Origin: an uncultured Rhodospira sp.
Lineage (GTDB): Bacteria; Pseudomonadota; Alphaproteobacteria; Rhodospirillales; Rhodospirillaceae
Length of the DNA stretch: 64,000 nucleotides
Assembly (NCBI RefSeq): GCF_937138205.1
Contig: NZ_CAKZOT010000079.1
Coordinates: 22,906-86,905, forward strand
Reading direction: 5' to 3'
A model generated the notes under the pieces. It was not told the origin of the DNA. It worked only from the letters and a program-made list of their open reading frames with translations, and did no database searches. Below, piece by piece: positions 46,136-54,944 of this stretch (positions are counted from its first letter, which is position 1; each line of letters opens with the position of its first letter). Position numbers and translations under genes: made by a program.

Positions 46136-47269
46136 ATGGCCACCACGAGCCTGCGGCCCTGCGGCGACTTCCGCACGACATACCGTCAGGACACGACCAT
46201 CTTCGACACCCGCAACAGCCGCTGGGCCATGCTGCTGTTCCTGGTGGCGCTGTACGGAATGGTGCTGGTGCCGATCCTGGCCCCTGGGGTCGAGGAGGCG
46301 CCGGTCTTGAGCACCGTGTTCTCGCCCTTCTACAACGCGCAGTACCTGAGCCTGGCCATCCAGGCCTGCTACTGGGGCATCGCCGCGTTGGGCCTGAACA
46401 TCCTGGTCGGGTTCACGGGGCAGATCTCGTTGGGCCACGCCGCCTTTTTCGGCATCGGCGCGTTCGGCTCGGCCTACTTCAACAACACCTTCGGCATCCC
46501 GGTCATTCTCTCGATCCCGCTGGCCGGATTGCTCGCCGCCGCGGTGGGCCTGCTGTTCGGCAGCCCGGCGGCGCGCATCAAGGGCCTGTACCTGGCCATC
46601 GCCACCCTGGCCGCGCAGTTCATCATCGAGGATCTGTTCATCCGCATGGACTGGTTCACGGGGGGATCCTACGGCTCCCTGGCCAATTCCATCGAACTGT
46701 TTGGCCTGACCTTTGACACGGACGCCAAGTTCTTCCTGTTCGCGCTGACGATCACCATCATCATGTACGTGGCGGCGTCGAACCTGATGCGCACGCGTGA
46801 CGGCCGCGCCTTTGTCGCCGTGCGCGACCACTATCTCTCGGCCGAGGTGATGGGCATCAACCTGACGAAGTACCGTGTCCTGTCGTTCGGCATCTCTTCG
46901 TTCTACGCCGGCATCGGCGGCGCGTTGTATGGGCACTATCTCGGCTTCGTCTCGGCCGAGGGCTTCACCATCCTGCTGTCGATCCAGTTCCTGGGGATCA
47001 TCATCATCGGCGGTCTGGGCTCGGTGATGGGGGCCATGCTGGGCACCATCTTCATGGTGCTGCTGCCGGAGGTCATGACGGCGGGTGTCGACGTCATTGC
47101 CTCCACCCCGTGGGGCGACACCCCGATGATCACCAACAGCCTGGCCTTCTTCAAGGAAATGGCCATCGGCGCGGCGATCATCCTGTTCCTGATCTTTGAA
47201 CCGGACGGACTGGCGCACCGCTGGCGCCTGATCAAGGCGTACTGGAAGCTGTATCCGTTCTCCTACTAG
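46136..47269 (+). CDS. branched-chain-type ABC permease (LivM type)
   Basis: A 377-residue permease, partner of the LivH-type subunit. The core GLNILVGFTGQISLGHAAFFGIGAF and the docking region DHYLSAEVMGINLTKYRVLSFGISSFYAGIGGALYGHY are classic. A hydrophilic N-terminus of about 30 residues precedes the first helix. GAGGAGA precedes the ATG, 27 bases after the LivH-type stop. Confidence 0.93.
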   Translation: MATTSLRPCGDFRTTYRQDTTIFDTRNSRWAMLLFLVALYGMVLVPILAPGVEEAPVLSTVFSPFYNAQYLSLAIQACYWGIAALGLNILVGFTGQISLGHAAFFGIGAFGSAYFNNTFGIPVILSIPLAGLLAAAVGLLFGSPAARIKGLYLAIATLAAQFIIEDLFIRMDWFTGGSYGSLANSIELFGLTFDTDAKFFLFALTITIIMYVAASNLMRTRDGRAFVAVRDHYLSAEVMGINLTKYRVLSFGISSFYAGIGGALYGHYLGFVSAEGFTILLSIQFLGIIIIGGLGSVMGAMLGTIFMVLLPEVMTAGVDVIASTPWGDTPMITNSLAFFKEMAIGAAIILFLIFEPDGLAHRWRLIKAYWKLYPFSY

Positions 47270-47335
47270 GTCGGATGAATGCCGGCCTCTAAACAAGCAA
47301 AAACACACCCTTTCTTGGAACCTGGAGGAAACACC

Positions 47336-48580
47336 ATGCGCAAGACTTTCACGCTCGCCTGCGCCACCAGCCTGGGCATCATGGCCGCGGCCAGCACCGC
47401 AGCGCAGGCCGAGGACTCGGTGTTCGTCGGCCACCTGATGGACATCACCGGCGCGACCGGTTTTGTCGGCAAGCTGTACGGCCCGGCCGTGCGCGACGCC
47501 GTCGACTACATCAATGAAAACGGTGGCATCGACGGCACCACCATCGAGATGGACAGCGTCGACTACGCCTATGAAGTTCCGCGTGCCATTTCGTTCTATA
47601 AGAAGTGGGAACAGCAGGGCATGGTCGCCATGCAGGGTTGGGGCACGGGCGATACCGAGGCCCTGATCAGCTTCGTGGCGAAGGACGAGATTCCGGTTTG
47701 GTCCGCCTCTTACTCGGGCCACCTGACCGACCCCACCGGCAAGAACCCCAACACCCAGAAGCCGGCGCCCTACAACTTCTTCTACGGCCCGTCCTACTCC
47801 GACGGCTGCCGCGCCCTGGCGCAGTGGGCCATGGAGGACTGGAAGGCCAACGGCGGCGAGGGCACGCCGAAGTTCGTCCACACCGGCGACAACCACCCGT
47901 ACCCGAACGCGCCCAAGGAAGCCTGCGCCGCCTATGCCGAGGAACTCGGCTTCGAGGTGCTGAACCCGGTCGTGGTCTCGCTCAAGCCAGGTGACTTCAA
48001 GGCGCAGTGCCTGACGATCCAGGAGAACGGCGCCGACTATGCCTACATCGGGAACCTGGGTCCGTCGGTGGTCTCGCTGTTCAAGTCCTGCGACACGGTC
48101 GGCACCGACGTGCAGTTCATGGCGAACATTTGGGGCGGCGACCGCAAGACCATGGAGGCCATCGGCGATACCGAGCGCAGCCTGATCTTCGTGGCCGCCA
48201 ACGCCTTCTGGGGCTCCGACGCGCCCGGCATGGAGACGGTGCGCGCCATCTCCGAGATGGCCGACCCGGACGTCGAGTTCCGCACCCACCACTACATTCG
48301 CGGCATCTGCACCGCCTACTACATGAAAGAGGCGATGGAGTGGGCCAAGGAAAACGGCGGCATCACCGGCCCGAACATCAAGCAGGGCATGTACGCGCGC
48401 ACCGATTGGGTGCCCGAGGGCCTGGAGGGTGTGTGCATCCCCTCGACCTGGACCGCCGAGGACCATCGCGGCACCATGACCGTGAACGTCTACCGTGGCA
48501 CCAACGTCGGCGGTGAGGTCGGCATCGAGCGTGTCGCTCAGACCACCCTGCCGCGTCGCGACGACTGGCTGGGCTGGTAA
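47336..48580 (+). CDS. branched-chain-type periplasmic binding protein (LivK type)
   Basis: A 414-residue type 1 periplasmic binding protein. Signal peptide residues 1-25 (FTLACATSLGIMAAASTAAQA). The mature chain begins EDSVFVGHLMDITGATGFVGKLYGPAVRDAVDYINENGG, the usual fold start; GWGTGDTEALISFVAKDEIPVWSASYSGHL contacts ligand in relatives. CTGGAGGAAA precedes the ATG. The ligand is unlikely to be plain leucine given the ligase genes nearby; that is inference. A strong hairpin with T-run follows. Confidence 0.9.
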   Translation: MRKTFTLACATSLGIMAAASTAAQAEDSVFVGHLMDITGATGFVGKLYGPAVRDAVDYINENGGIDGTTIEMDSVDYAYEVPRAISFYKKWEQQGMVAMQGWGTGDTEALISFVAKDEIPVWSASYSGHLTDPTGKNPNTQKPAPYNFFYGPSYSDGCRALAQWAMEDWKANGGEGTPKFVHTGDNHPYPNAPKEACAAYAEELGFEVLNPVVVSLKPGDFKAQCLTIQENGADYAYIGNLGPSVVSLFKSCDTVGTDVQFMANIWGGDRKTMEAIGDTERSLIFVAANAFWGSDAPGMETVRAISEMADPDVEFRTHHYIRGICTAYYMKEAMEWAKENGGITGPNIKQGMYARTDWVPEGLEGVCIPSTWTAEDHRGTMTVNVYRGTNVGGEVGIERVAQTTLPRRDDWLGW

Positions 48581-48588
48581 GGTCCAGG

Positions 48589-48625
48589 AGGCGGACGCCG
48601 GGCTTTCCGGGCGCGGCGTCCGCCT
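48589..48625 (+). terminator. intrinsic terminator or attenuator after the binding-protein gene
   Basis: A 12-base perfect stem, AGGCGGACGCCG at 48589-48600 and CGGCGTCCGCCT at 48614-48625 with a 13-base loop, is followed by TTCCCGTTTTT. It starts 9 bases after the stop codon of the binding protein. Partial termination here would give more binding protein than LivF-type ATPase, the usual stoichiometry in such operons. Confidence 0.75.
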
Positions 48626-48675
48626 TTCCCGTTTTTCCGATCCGACCGTATTCCGCCGCGAAGGACCGTCCTCCC

Positions 48676-49527
48676 ATGGCTCACGCCACCGCCGAGACGA
48701 CAGCGCCGCCCACCCCGTCGCCGGGCGCGGGCGAGTCCATCCTGTCGGTCAACAACATCGAGGTCGTCTACGACGACGTGATCCTGGTGCTGCGCGGCGT
48801 CTCGCTGGAGGTCCCCGAGGGCGACATCGTCACTCTTCTGGGCCCCAACGGCGCCGGCAAGACCACCACGCTGAAAGCCATCTCCGGCCTGCTGCGCACC
48901 GAAAATGGCGAGGTCACGCGCGGCGAGGTGCGCTTCATGGGCGAGAACATCGCCAACATGAGCCCCGAACAGATCGTGCGGAAGGGTATCTTCCAGGTGA
49001 TGGAGGGCCGGCGCATCGTCGAGGACATGACGGTGGTCGAGAACCTGCGTCTGGGCGCCTACACCCGCAAGGATGGGGCGGCCGCCATCAAGCGCGACCT
49101 GGACATGGTGCTCGACTACTTCCCGCGCCTGCGCGAGCGGACCGGCCTGGCCGGCTATCTTTCCGGCGGCGAACAGCAGATGCTGGCCATCGGCCGCGCC
49201 ATGATGGCCCGGCCCAAGCTGATCCTGTTGGACGAACCGTCGATGGGCCTCGCGCCGCTGCTGGTCAAGGAGGTGTTCGGCATCATCCGCAAGCTCAACC
49301 AGGAACTGGGCATGACCACCCTGCTGGTGGAGCAGAACGCCAAGATGGCCCTCGGCGCGGCCTCCTACGGCTACATCATGGAATCCGGCAAGGTCGTCAT
49401 GGACGGCTCTCAGGCAGACCTTCTGGACAACGAGGACGTCAAGGAGTTCTATCTCGGCGGCGGTGGCGAGCACCGCAAGTCGTTCAAGAACCTGAAATCG
49501 TACAAGCGCCGCAAACGCTGGCTGTAG
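48676..49527 (+). CDS. branched-chain-type ABC transporter ATPase (LivF type)
   Basis: A 283-residue ATPase. Walker A GPNGAGKTTT, Q-loop region KGIFQVMEGRRIVEDMTVVENL, signature LSGGEQQML, Walker B LILLDEPSMGL, all intact. The N-terminal 20 residues are Pro/Thr-rich and the C-terminus has a basic extension (HRKSFKNLKSYKRRKRWL), longer than usual for LivF. Completes the transporter with the LivG, LivH and LivM types. The PaaK-like gene follows after 12 bases. Confidence 0.92.
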   Translation: MAHATAETTAPPTPSPGAGESILSVNNIEVVYDDVILVLRGVSLEVPEGDIVTLLGPNGAGKTTTLKAISGLLRTENGEVTRGEVRFMGENIANMSPEQIVRKGIFQVMEGRRIVEDMTVVENLRLGAYTRKDGAAAIKRDLDMVLDYFPRLRERTGLAGYLSGGEQQMLAIGRAMMARPKLILLDEPSMGLAPLLVKEVFGIIRKLNQELGMTTLLVEQNAKMALGAASYGYIMESGKVVMDGSQADLLDNEDVKEFYLGGGGEHRKSFKNLKSYKRRKRWL

Positions 49528-49539
49528 GAACCGTACCTC

Positions 49540-50781
49540 ATGGAGCATTACGACCACCTGGAGACCCGCCCGCAGGCCCAGCGCGAGGAGGAGGACTTCG
49601 CCGCCCTGCCGGGGTTGATCGCGCTGGCCAAAGGGACCGCGCCGCACTTCGGTCGCCTGCTCGCCGACGTCGATCCGGACACGGTGACGGACCTGGCGGC
49701 GCTGGCGCGGCTGTCGGTGACCCGCAAGAGCGACCTGATCCGGCTGCAGAAGGATCACCCGCCGCTGGGGGATCTCGTTTCCGACTGGGGCGACATCGGC
49801 CGCATTCTGCAATCTCCGGGACCGATCAACGACCCGGAGGGCTCGCGCGTCGGCTACTGGCGTCTGGCGCGGGCGCTGTTCGCCGCCGGCTTCCGGCGCG
49901 GCGACATGGTGCAGAACTGCTTTTCCTACCACTTCACCCCGGGCGGCTGGATCTTCGACGATGGCTGTCGCGCCCTGAAGTGCCCCGTGTTCCCGGCCGG
50001 CGTCGGCAATACCGAGCAGCAGGTGCACGCCATGGCCGGGCTCAACGTGGTGGGCTACACCGGCACGCCGTCGTTCCTGCGCATCATCCTGGAGAAGGCG
50101 GCGGAGCTGGGCGTCGTCCTGCCGACGCTGAAAAAGGGCCTGGTCTCTGGCGAGGCCTTTCTGCCACCGCAGCGCGCGGCCTTCCGCGAGGCCGGCATCG
50201 ATGTGTATCAGTGCTACGCCACCGCCGACCTGGGCCTGATCGCCTATGAAAGCCCGGGGCCGGACGGCGCGGTCGAGGGCATGATCGTCGACGAGGGCGT
50301 CTTGGTCGAGATCGTCCGCCCCGGCACCGGCGACCCGGTGCCGCCGGGCGAGGTGGGCGAGGTGGTGGTGACCACCTTCACGCCGGAATACCCGCTGATC
50401 CGCTTCGCCACCGGCGACCTGTCGGCCGTGCTGCCGGGCGAGAGCCCGTGCGGGCGCACCAACATGCGCATCAAGGGCTGGATGGGCCGCGCCGACCAGA
50501 CCACCAAGGTCAAGGGTATGTTCGTCCACCCCGAGCAGGTGGCCGAGGTCCTCAAGCGCTTCCCCGAGGTCACCCGCGGCCGGCTGGTGGTGAGCCACGA
50601 CGCGCGGTCCAACGACGTCATGACGCTGCGGTGCGCCTGCCCGTCTGACGATGCCCTGGCCGGCAAGATCGCCGAGGCCGTGCAGGCGGTCACCAAGCTG
50701 AAAGCCGTGATCGAGTTCGTGGATGAGGGCACCTTGCCCAACGACGGCAAGGTGATCGAGGATACGCGTAAGTTCGACTGA
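49540..50781 (+). CDS. phenylacetate-CoA ligase-like protein with altered P-loop
   Basis: A 413-residue protein of the PaaK-like adenylate-forming group. LKKGLVSGEAFLPPQRAAFREAGIDVYQCYATADLGLIAYE, LIRFATGDLSAV and KGWMGRADQTTKVKGMFVHPEQV match the PaaK core. The serine/glycine-rich nucleotide loop (SSGTTG in PaaK) is replaced by LQSPGPINDPEG, so its ATP-binding or adenylation activity is in doubt. Last gene of the transporter operon. Confidence 0.8.
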   Translation: MEHYDHLETRPQAQREEEDFAALPGLIALAKGTAPHFGRLLADVDPDTVTDLAALARLSVTRKSDLIRLQKDHPPLGDLVSDWGDIGRILQSPGPINDPEGSRVGYWRLARALFAAGFRRGDMVQNCFSYHFTPGGWIFDDGCRALKCPVFPAGVGNTEQQVHAMAGLNVVGYTGTPSFLRIILEKAAELGVVLPTLKKGLVSGEAFLPPQRAAFREAGIDVYQCYATADLGLIAYESPGPDGAVEGMIVDEGVLVEIVRPGTGDPVPPGEVGEVVVTTFTPEYPLIRFATGDLSAVLPGESPCGRTNMRIKGWMGRADQTTKVKGMFVHPEQVAEVLKRFPEVTRGRLVVSHDARSNDVMTLRCACPSDDALAGKIAEAVQAVTKLKAVIEFVDEGTLPNDGKVIEDTRKFD

Positions 50782-50865
50782 CCCCGTCTCTCGGTCACAG
50801 ACGCACGCCCGAGACCGGCATCGCTCGGCAGACCCGGCTTGCCGCCATCCGTGCCAGGTGCCACC

Positions 50866-51831
50866 ATGACCGCGTCGTCCCCTGGGCCCGAAGCCCCACC
50901 GAACCCCGTGCCTCCGGCCGAGACCGCATCCCGGGGCGACGCCCCGTTGCGCGGAATCGGCTTCATGTTGCTGGCGGTGGCCTTGTTCTCGGTCATGGAC
51001 ACCCTGGCCAAGGCGCTCACGACCACCTTTCCGGTCGTCCAGATCCTGCTGTTCAGGGCGCTGGCCGCGCTGCTGGTCCTGCTGCCCCTGGCGTGGCGCT
51101 GGGGCGGGACCGCTCTGTTCCGTCAGGTGCGCGGCGCCGAAATGAAACTGGTGTTGGCCGGCCTGCTGGGCGCCGGTGCGCTGAGCAGCTTTCTCATGGC
51201 GTGGCGTGAGCTTCCCCTGGTCGAGGTCGGCGCGATCCTGTTCGCCGCGCCCCTGATCGTCACCGCCCTGTCGGTGCCTCTGCTGCGGGAGCCGGTGGGC
51301 ATCCATCGGTGGAGCGCCGTGCTGATCGGGTTCGTTGGGGTGCTGATCGTGCTGCGGCCCGGCGGCGCGGTGTTTGTGCCGGCCGCGCTGTGGGCCGTGC
51401 TGGGCGCGCTGTTTTATGCGCTGTGGATGATCAGCCTGCGCTCGGCCGGCAAAGCGGTCCCGCCGCACTTGGTGGCGGTCACCAATGCCCTGATCATGCT
51501 GGCGCTGGCCCTGCCCGTGGTGGCCTGGGTCTGGGTGCCGCCGACGGTAGGGCAGGGGGCCGCGCTGGTCAGTCTCGGGATTGTCGGCGGGCTGGCGCAG
51601 TTCTGTCTGGTGCGCGCGTTCAGCCTAGCCCCGGCGGCCCTGGTGGCGCCATTCGACTACAGCTACATCATTTACGGCACGGTGCTGGGCTATGTCGTCT
51701 TCGGCGATTTCCCCGCCGCGTCCACGTGGATCGGTGTGGTTCTGCTCACCGGCTCCGGTCTGTACACCATCCACCGGGAACGGGTGCGAGCGCGCCGTCC
51801 GCCGGCGACCCGGCCGATCATGGGGAAATGA
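50866..51831 (+). CDS. EamA-family (DMT) transporter
   Basis: A 321-residue membrane protein with ten predicted helices in two EamA repeats: GIGFMLLAVALFSVMDTLAKAL begins the first and PAALWAVLGALFYALWMISL the second. AGGTG lies just before the ATG at 50866; an ATG at 50839 is in frame. DMT transporters usually export metabolites such as amino acids; the substrate is unknown. Converges with the ribbon-helix-helix gene. Confidence 0.85.
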   Translation: MTASSPGPEAPPNPVPPAETASRGDAPLRGIGFMLLAVALFSVMDTLAKALTTTFPVVQILLFRALAALLVLLPLAWRWGGTALFRQVRGAEMKLVLAGLLGAGALSSFLMAWRELPLVEVGAILFAAPLIVTALSVPLLREPVGIHRWSAVLIGFVGVLIVLRPGGAVFVPAALWAVLGALFYALWMISLRSAGKAVPPHLVAVTNALIMLALALPVVAWVWVPPTVGQGAALVSLGIVGGLAQFCLVRAFSLAPAALVAPFDYSYIIYGTVLGYVVFGDFPAASTWIGVVLLTGSGLYTIHRERVRARRPPATRPIMGK

Positions 51832-51844
51832 ACCAGAGACCCCA

Positions 51845-52081
51845 TTAAGGCTGCGAGCGGTCGCGATACCAGGCCAGAACGTGGACGCGCAGGGCGCTGG
51901 ACAGGTTCTCCCGCCCCGGCTCGGGACCGGCGGTGCGGGCGGCGTCCACCTCGGTCACGATCTGCGCCACGGTTCGCCCCTCGGCGCGGGCGATCTCCGC
52001 CAACGCCTCCCAGAAGGCATCTTCCAGCGACACGCTGGTCGGGTGACCGGCGATGGCGATGGAGCGTTTCCGCACCGTCAT
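51845..52081 (-). CDS. ribbon-helix-helix protein (RHH_4 family)
   Basis: A 78-residue protein. The beta strand RKRSIAIAGHPTSVSLED, helix AFWEALAEIARAEGRTVAQIVTEV and final helix NLSSALRVHVLAWYRDR match the RHH_4 group, common in alphaproteobacteria. Probably a small DNA-binding regulator. Its ATG overlaps the stop of the hydrolase gene by four bases; last gene of a four-gene unit. Confidence 0.82.
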   Translation of the reverse strand: MTVRKRSIAIAGHPTSVSLEDAFWEALAEIARAEGRTVAQIVTEVDAARTAGPEPGRENLSSALRVHVLAWYRDRSQP

Positions 52082-52716
52082 GGCTGGGCGCCGTCCAGCG
52101 CCTGGATGAACGCGAGGCTCGCCGCCACGGCATCGGCTAGCGCCTGGGCCTCGGTGCGGCCGGACGCCTTGCGCGGTTTGAACCCGTGGTCGCCGTCCTC
52201 CAGCCAGTGCAGGCGTAGTCCCGGCGCCAGTGCAACCGCCGACACCACGTCCCGGCCGCCCATCGGGTCCCGGGTGCCCTGGCAGATCAGCCCCGGCGTG
52301 CGCAGCGTGCCCAGATGCGCGGTCCGCAGCCGCTCGGGCTTGCCCGGGGGATGGAACGGATAGCCGAGGCAGAGCAGACCGCGAACGCCCTCGGCGTCGG
52401 CGACCAGGGACGCCATGCGCCCGCCCATGGACTTGCCGCCGATCACCACGCGCTCGGCCGGGCCATGCGCGGCGATCATTCGCCGCCAGGTTTCCAGCAG
52501 CACCGGCTCGCGGTCGGGCGGCCGCCGCCGGCCGTCGGCGCGGCGCGCCGCCATGTAGGGAAACTCGAACCGCACCACCCGCACGCCGCCATCCGCGAGG
52601 CCCTGGGCCACCGCCGTCATCCAGTCCGAGTCCATCGGTGCTCCGGCCCCGTGGGCCAGCAGCAGGCGAGGGCCGGACGGCGGACCGTCGCACAGGACCG
52701 GGATGTCGTCTTGCAT
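52078..52716 (-). CDS. alpha/beta hydrolase (KANL3/Tex30-like)
   Basis: A 212-residue alpha/beta hydrolase. RLLLAHGAGAPMDSDWM holds the oxyanion loop, the nucleophile elbow is GGKSMGGRMAS (Ser in GxSxG), and the late histidine is in LEDGDHGFKPRK. Substrate unknown; relatives form a small bacterial family of predicted hydrolases of the Tex30 type. ATG at 52716; the frame is open further upstream without homology. Coupled to the ribbon-helix-helix gene by ATGA. Confidence 0.85.
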   Translation of the reverse strand: MQDDIPVLCDGPPSGPRLLLAHGAGAPMDSDWMTAVAQGLADGGVRVVRFEFPYMAARRADGRRRPPDREPVLLETWRRMIAAHGPAERVVIGGKSMGGRMASLVADAEGVRGLLCLGYPFHPPGKPERLRTAHLGTLRTPGLICQGTRDPMGGRDVVSAVALAPGLRLHWLEDGDHGFKPRKASGRTEAQALADAVAASLAFIQALDGAQP

Positions 52717-52730
52717 GGTGCGGCTCAGGG

Positions 52731-53129
52731 TCAGGTGATCTGGCCGGCGCGCGCCCGCTTGCCGGCTTCCCACGCCTTGCGGGCCCAGTCCGCCAGGGTG
52801 TCCTCATCGTCCAGAACGAAGGGCGGCAGCCGCCGGAAGCTGGCGGAGGCCAGGCCGGCGTTCCCCGGGGCCTCGAATGAGGCGCCGGAGGCCTCGTCCT
52901 CTGGGGCCTCGTCGGGGTCGTCCCAACGCTCGGCGGCATCGTAGTCCGCCCGCGTGCGGCCATCGACCCGGAACAGCAGCACGCCATCCTGGATGATGCC
53001 GAACAGCGTGCCCTGCAGGTACAGCCCGACGACGTTGCCGGCATCGCGCGTCTCGACCCCGCCCATCGCCGCGCGGAGAAGCGGCAGAAGCGCGTCCGCC
53101 ACGCGGGCGGACTCCCCGGTGGCCATCAT
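52731..53129 (-). CDS. TfoX N-terminal domain protein
   Basis: A 132-residue protein with a TfoX/Sxy N-terminal-like domain: VADALLPLLRAAMGGVETRDAGNVVGLYLQGTLFGIIQDGVLLFRVD and a C-terminal helix (TLADWARKAWEAGKRAR). Sxy regulates competence in gammaproteobacteria; in this class the stand-alone domain has no known role. Starts in ATGA overlap with the DUF2794 gene. Confidence 0.75.
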   Translation of the reverse strand: MMATGESARVADALLPLLRAAMGGVETRDAGNVVGLYLQGTLFGIIQDGVLLFRVDGRTRADYDAAERWDDPDEAPEDEASGASFEAPGNAGLASASFRRLPPFVLDDEDTLADWARKAWEAGKRARAGQIT

Positions 53130-53500
53130 GACGTTCCCCGCACGCGGAAGGACGCCTTGACCAGCCGATCGGCAACCTCAAGCACCTCGGTCAGGCTGGT
53201 GCCCTGGGCCAGCGTCTCCCGCCCGGATTGCACGGTGAACTGGAAGCTGGTGGGCGCGAGCGCACCCGGTTTCGGCAGCCCCTTGTGCTGCTTGGTGATG
53301 ATGAGCAGGGGCCGTTCGAAGCTGCTGCGGAACACGGCGAAGCGGGCCGTGCCGTCGCGCTGGTCGATGGCGTAGTCGCGCCACTCGCCGCGCATGACAC
53401 GGCGGCTGTACAGAGACAGCAGGGTATTCATCTCGGATCGGGAAAAATGGACGGAAGGGACGCCGCGCCTGTATTCGAGGAGACGGACAATCTTCGACAT
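53126..53500 (-). CDS. DUF2794 protein
   Basis: A 124-residue protein. FSRSEMNTLLSLYSRRVMRGEWRDYAIDQ, then FAVFRSSFERPLLIITKQHK, is diagnostic of DUF2794, a small family almost confined to alphaproteobacteria. Function unknown. The ATG at 53500 gives the standard family N-terminus; the longer frame upstream is not supported. First gene of the DUF2794-TfoX-hydrolase-RHH unit. Confidence 0.88.
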   Translation of the reverse strand: MSKIVRLLEYRRGVPSVHFSRSEMNTLLSLYSRRVMRGEWRDYAIDQRDGTARFAVFRSSFERPLLIITKQHKGLPKPGALAPTSFQFTVQSGRETLAQGTSLTEVLEVADRLVKASFRVRGTS

Positions 53501-53672
53501 GGGCCTACCGATGCTTCCCTGCTCCCGATCCCTCGCGACACCGTGGCGGGGCCGCCGCCCAGCCATGCCGGACCGGGCCATTCTCTGCCGAGTCGCCCGG
53601 CCTGTCGAGCCCAATTTGCACGCCCGCGCAACGGTCCCGGTACCCGCATGTCTGACCGGGATTGCGCCGCGC

Positions 53673-54128
53673 TCACCGCTGGCCGGGCATGGGGCCGACC
53701 ATTGGGCCGGCGACATCACGCGAGCTGATCACGTGGCGCGGATCGGTCACCAGCCGACCGTCCTCGCCCGGAACGGCGCGGTCGTAGCAGGTGATCGCGC
53801 CGATCGTCCGATAGCAGTACAGGCGCGTTTCGATGGGCGTGTTCGCCGCCGGCGGCTGGACGCAGTAGTAGCCCCCAGTGGAATAGCGCACCATCGAGCA
53901 GTCGTGGCCCGTGACCAGGGACACCACATGGTCCGGAATGGTCTTGTCCGTGGCCACCACCGAGGCCACGGTCACCGCGCCGACGCCCATCGTGACCGGG
54001 TGGGTGGCCACGTCGTACATGGCGTTGCAGCCGGTCATGCCCAACAGTCCCACCATCCCCACGGCCAGACCGAGAGCCCCCAGTCTCCGCTGTCGGCGCT
54101 TGGCCGGTGGCGTTCTTACCCCGTGCAT
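53673..54128 (-). CDS. probable small lipoprotein
   Basis: A 151-residue protein with a basic N-terminus (residues 1-15), a hydrophobic stretch (LGALGLAVGMVGLLGMTG) and a lipobox-like end at Cys34 (MTGC). The mature part has repeated cysteines (HDCSMVRY, GYYCVQPP, RLYCYRTIGAITCYD), suggesting disulfides in the periplasm. Family not recognised. ATG at 54128 is chosen because the signal starts near it; the frame opens slightly earlier. Confidence 0.7.
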   Translation of the reverse strand: MHGVRTPPAKRRQRRLGALGLAVGMVGLLGMTGCNAMYDVATHPVTMGVGAVTVASVVATDKTIPDHVVSLVTGHDCSMVRYSTGGYYCVQPPAANTPIETRLYCYRTIGAITCYDRAVPGEDGRLVTDPRHVISSRDVAGPMVGPMPGQR

Positions 54129-54291
54129 CGACGTTCGATCCCGTCCTGTCCACGCCAACCGGCCGCTTCATCGGCGACGAAGGCCCCACTGGCGTTGCGC
54201 GTCCCGTCGGGACACCCTACGTCCCAAGCGGTTAAGGATGGTTGAATCCCGTTTCCCGGTCCCACCCCCCGCACGGAGGCATCGAGCACCC

Positions 54292-54846
54292 ATGGCCGTT
54301 CACACGCCTATCTGCGACTTCGGTTGGCGCGCGCCCGACTTTTCCCTCCCCGCCACCGACGGGCGCACTTACAGCCTCGCCGACATCCGGGGCGCGCGGG
54401 CCACGCTGATCGTCTTCATCTGCAATCATTGTCCCTACGTGAAGGCCGTGGCCGACCGCCTGGTGCGCGATGCCCATGCCCTGATGGAGCAGGGCGTCGG
54501 CGTCGCCGCCATCTGTTCCAACGATCCGGTGCAGTATCCGGATGATTCCTTCGACAACATGGTCCGGTTCGCCGCCGACAACGGGTTCCGCTTCCCCTAC
54601 CTGTACGATGCCACTCAGGAGGTTGCCCGCGCCTACGATGCGGTGTGTACGCCGGACTTCTTCGGCTTCGACGCGGACCTCGGGCTGCAGTACCGGGGGC
54701 GGCTGGATTCCTCGGGCAAACAACCGGCCGGGCCGGACGCGCGGCGCGAGCTGTTCGAGGCCATGTCGGCTGTCGCCCAGAGCGGGCAGGGGCCGCGCGA
54801 GCAGACGCCGTCCATGGGCTGCTCGATCAAGTGGAAGGCGGCTTGA
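54292..54846 (+). CDS. thioredoxin-fold protein (AhpC/TSA-like)
   Basis: A 184-residue redoxin. Residues 6-60: FGWRAPDFSLPATDGRTYSLADIRGARATLIVFICNHCPYVKAV, with the CNHC active-site pair. FPYLYDATQEVARAYDAVCTPDFFGFDADLGLQYRGRLD is typical of the widespread redoxin group next to peroxiredoxins. Probably a cytoplasmic thiol reductase or peroxidase; no signal peptide. GGAGG lies 13 bases before the ATG, a long spacing. Confidence 0.85.
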   Translation: MAVHTPICDFGWRAPDFSLPATDGRTYSLADIRGARATLIVFICNHCPYVKAVADRLVRDAHALMEQGVGVAAICSNDPVQYPDDSFDNMVRFAADNGFRFPYLYDATQEVARAYDAVCTPDFFGFDADLGLQYRGRLDSSGKQPAGPDARRELFEAMSAVAQSGQGPREQTPSMGCSIKWKAA

Positions 54847-54944
54847 TCCGCCATATGCCGACCACCGCTTGGCCGCGTTGCCTTCCGGTCGTCCCGTGAC
54901 TATGGTGTTCGCCCGGCCGCCCCACGGGCGGCCGGACGGACCCC

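Noticed and set aside
48538..51468. Antisense open frame of about 976 codons opposite the LivF-type, PaaK-like and EamA genes.
   Set aside because: Composition (His/Gln/Arg-rich) is that of a shadow frame, and the plus-strand genes are certain.
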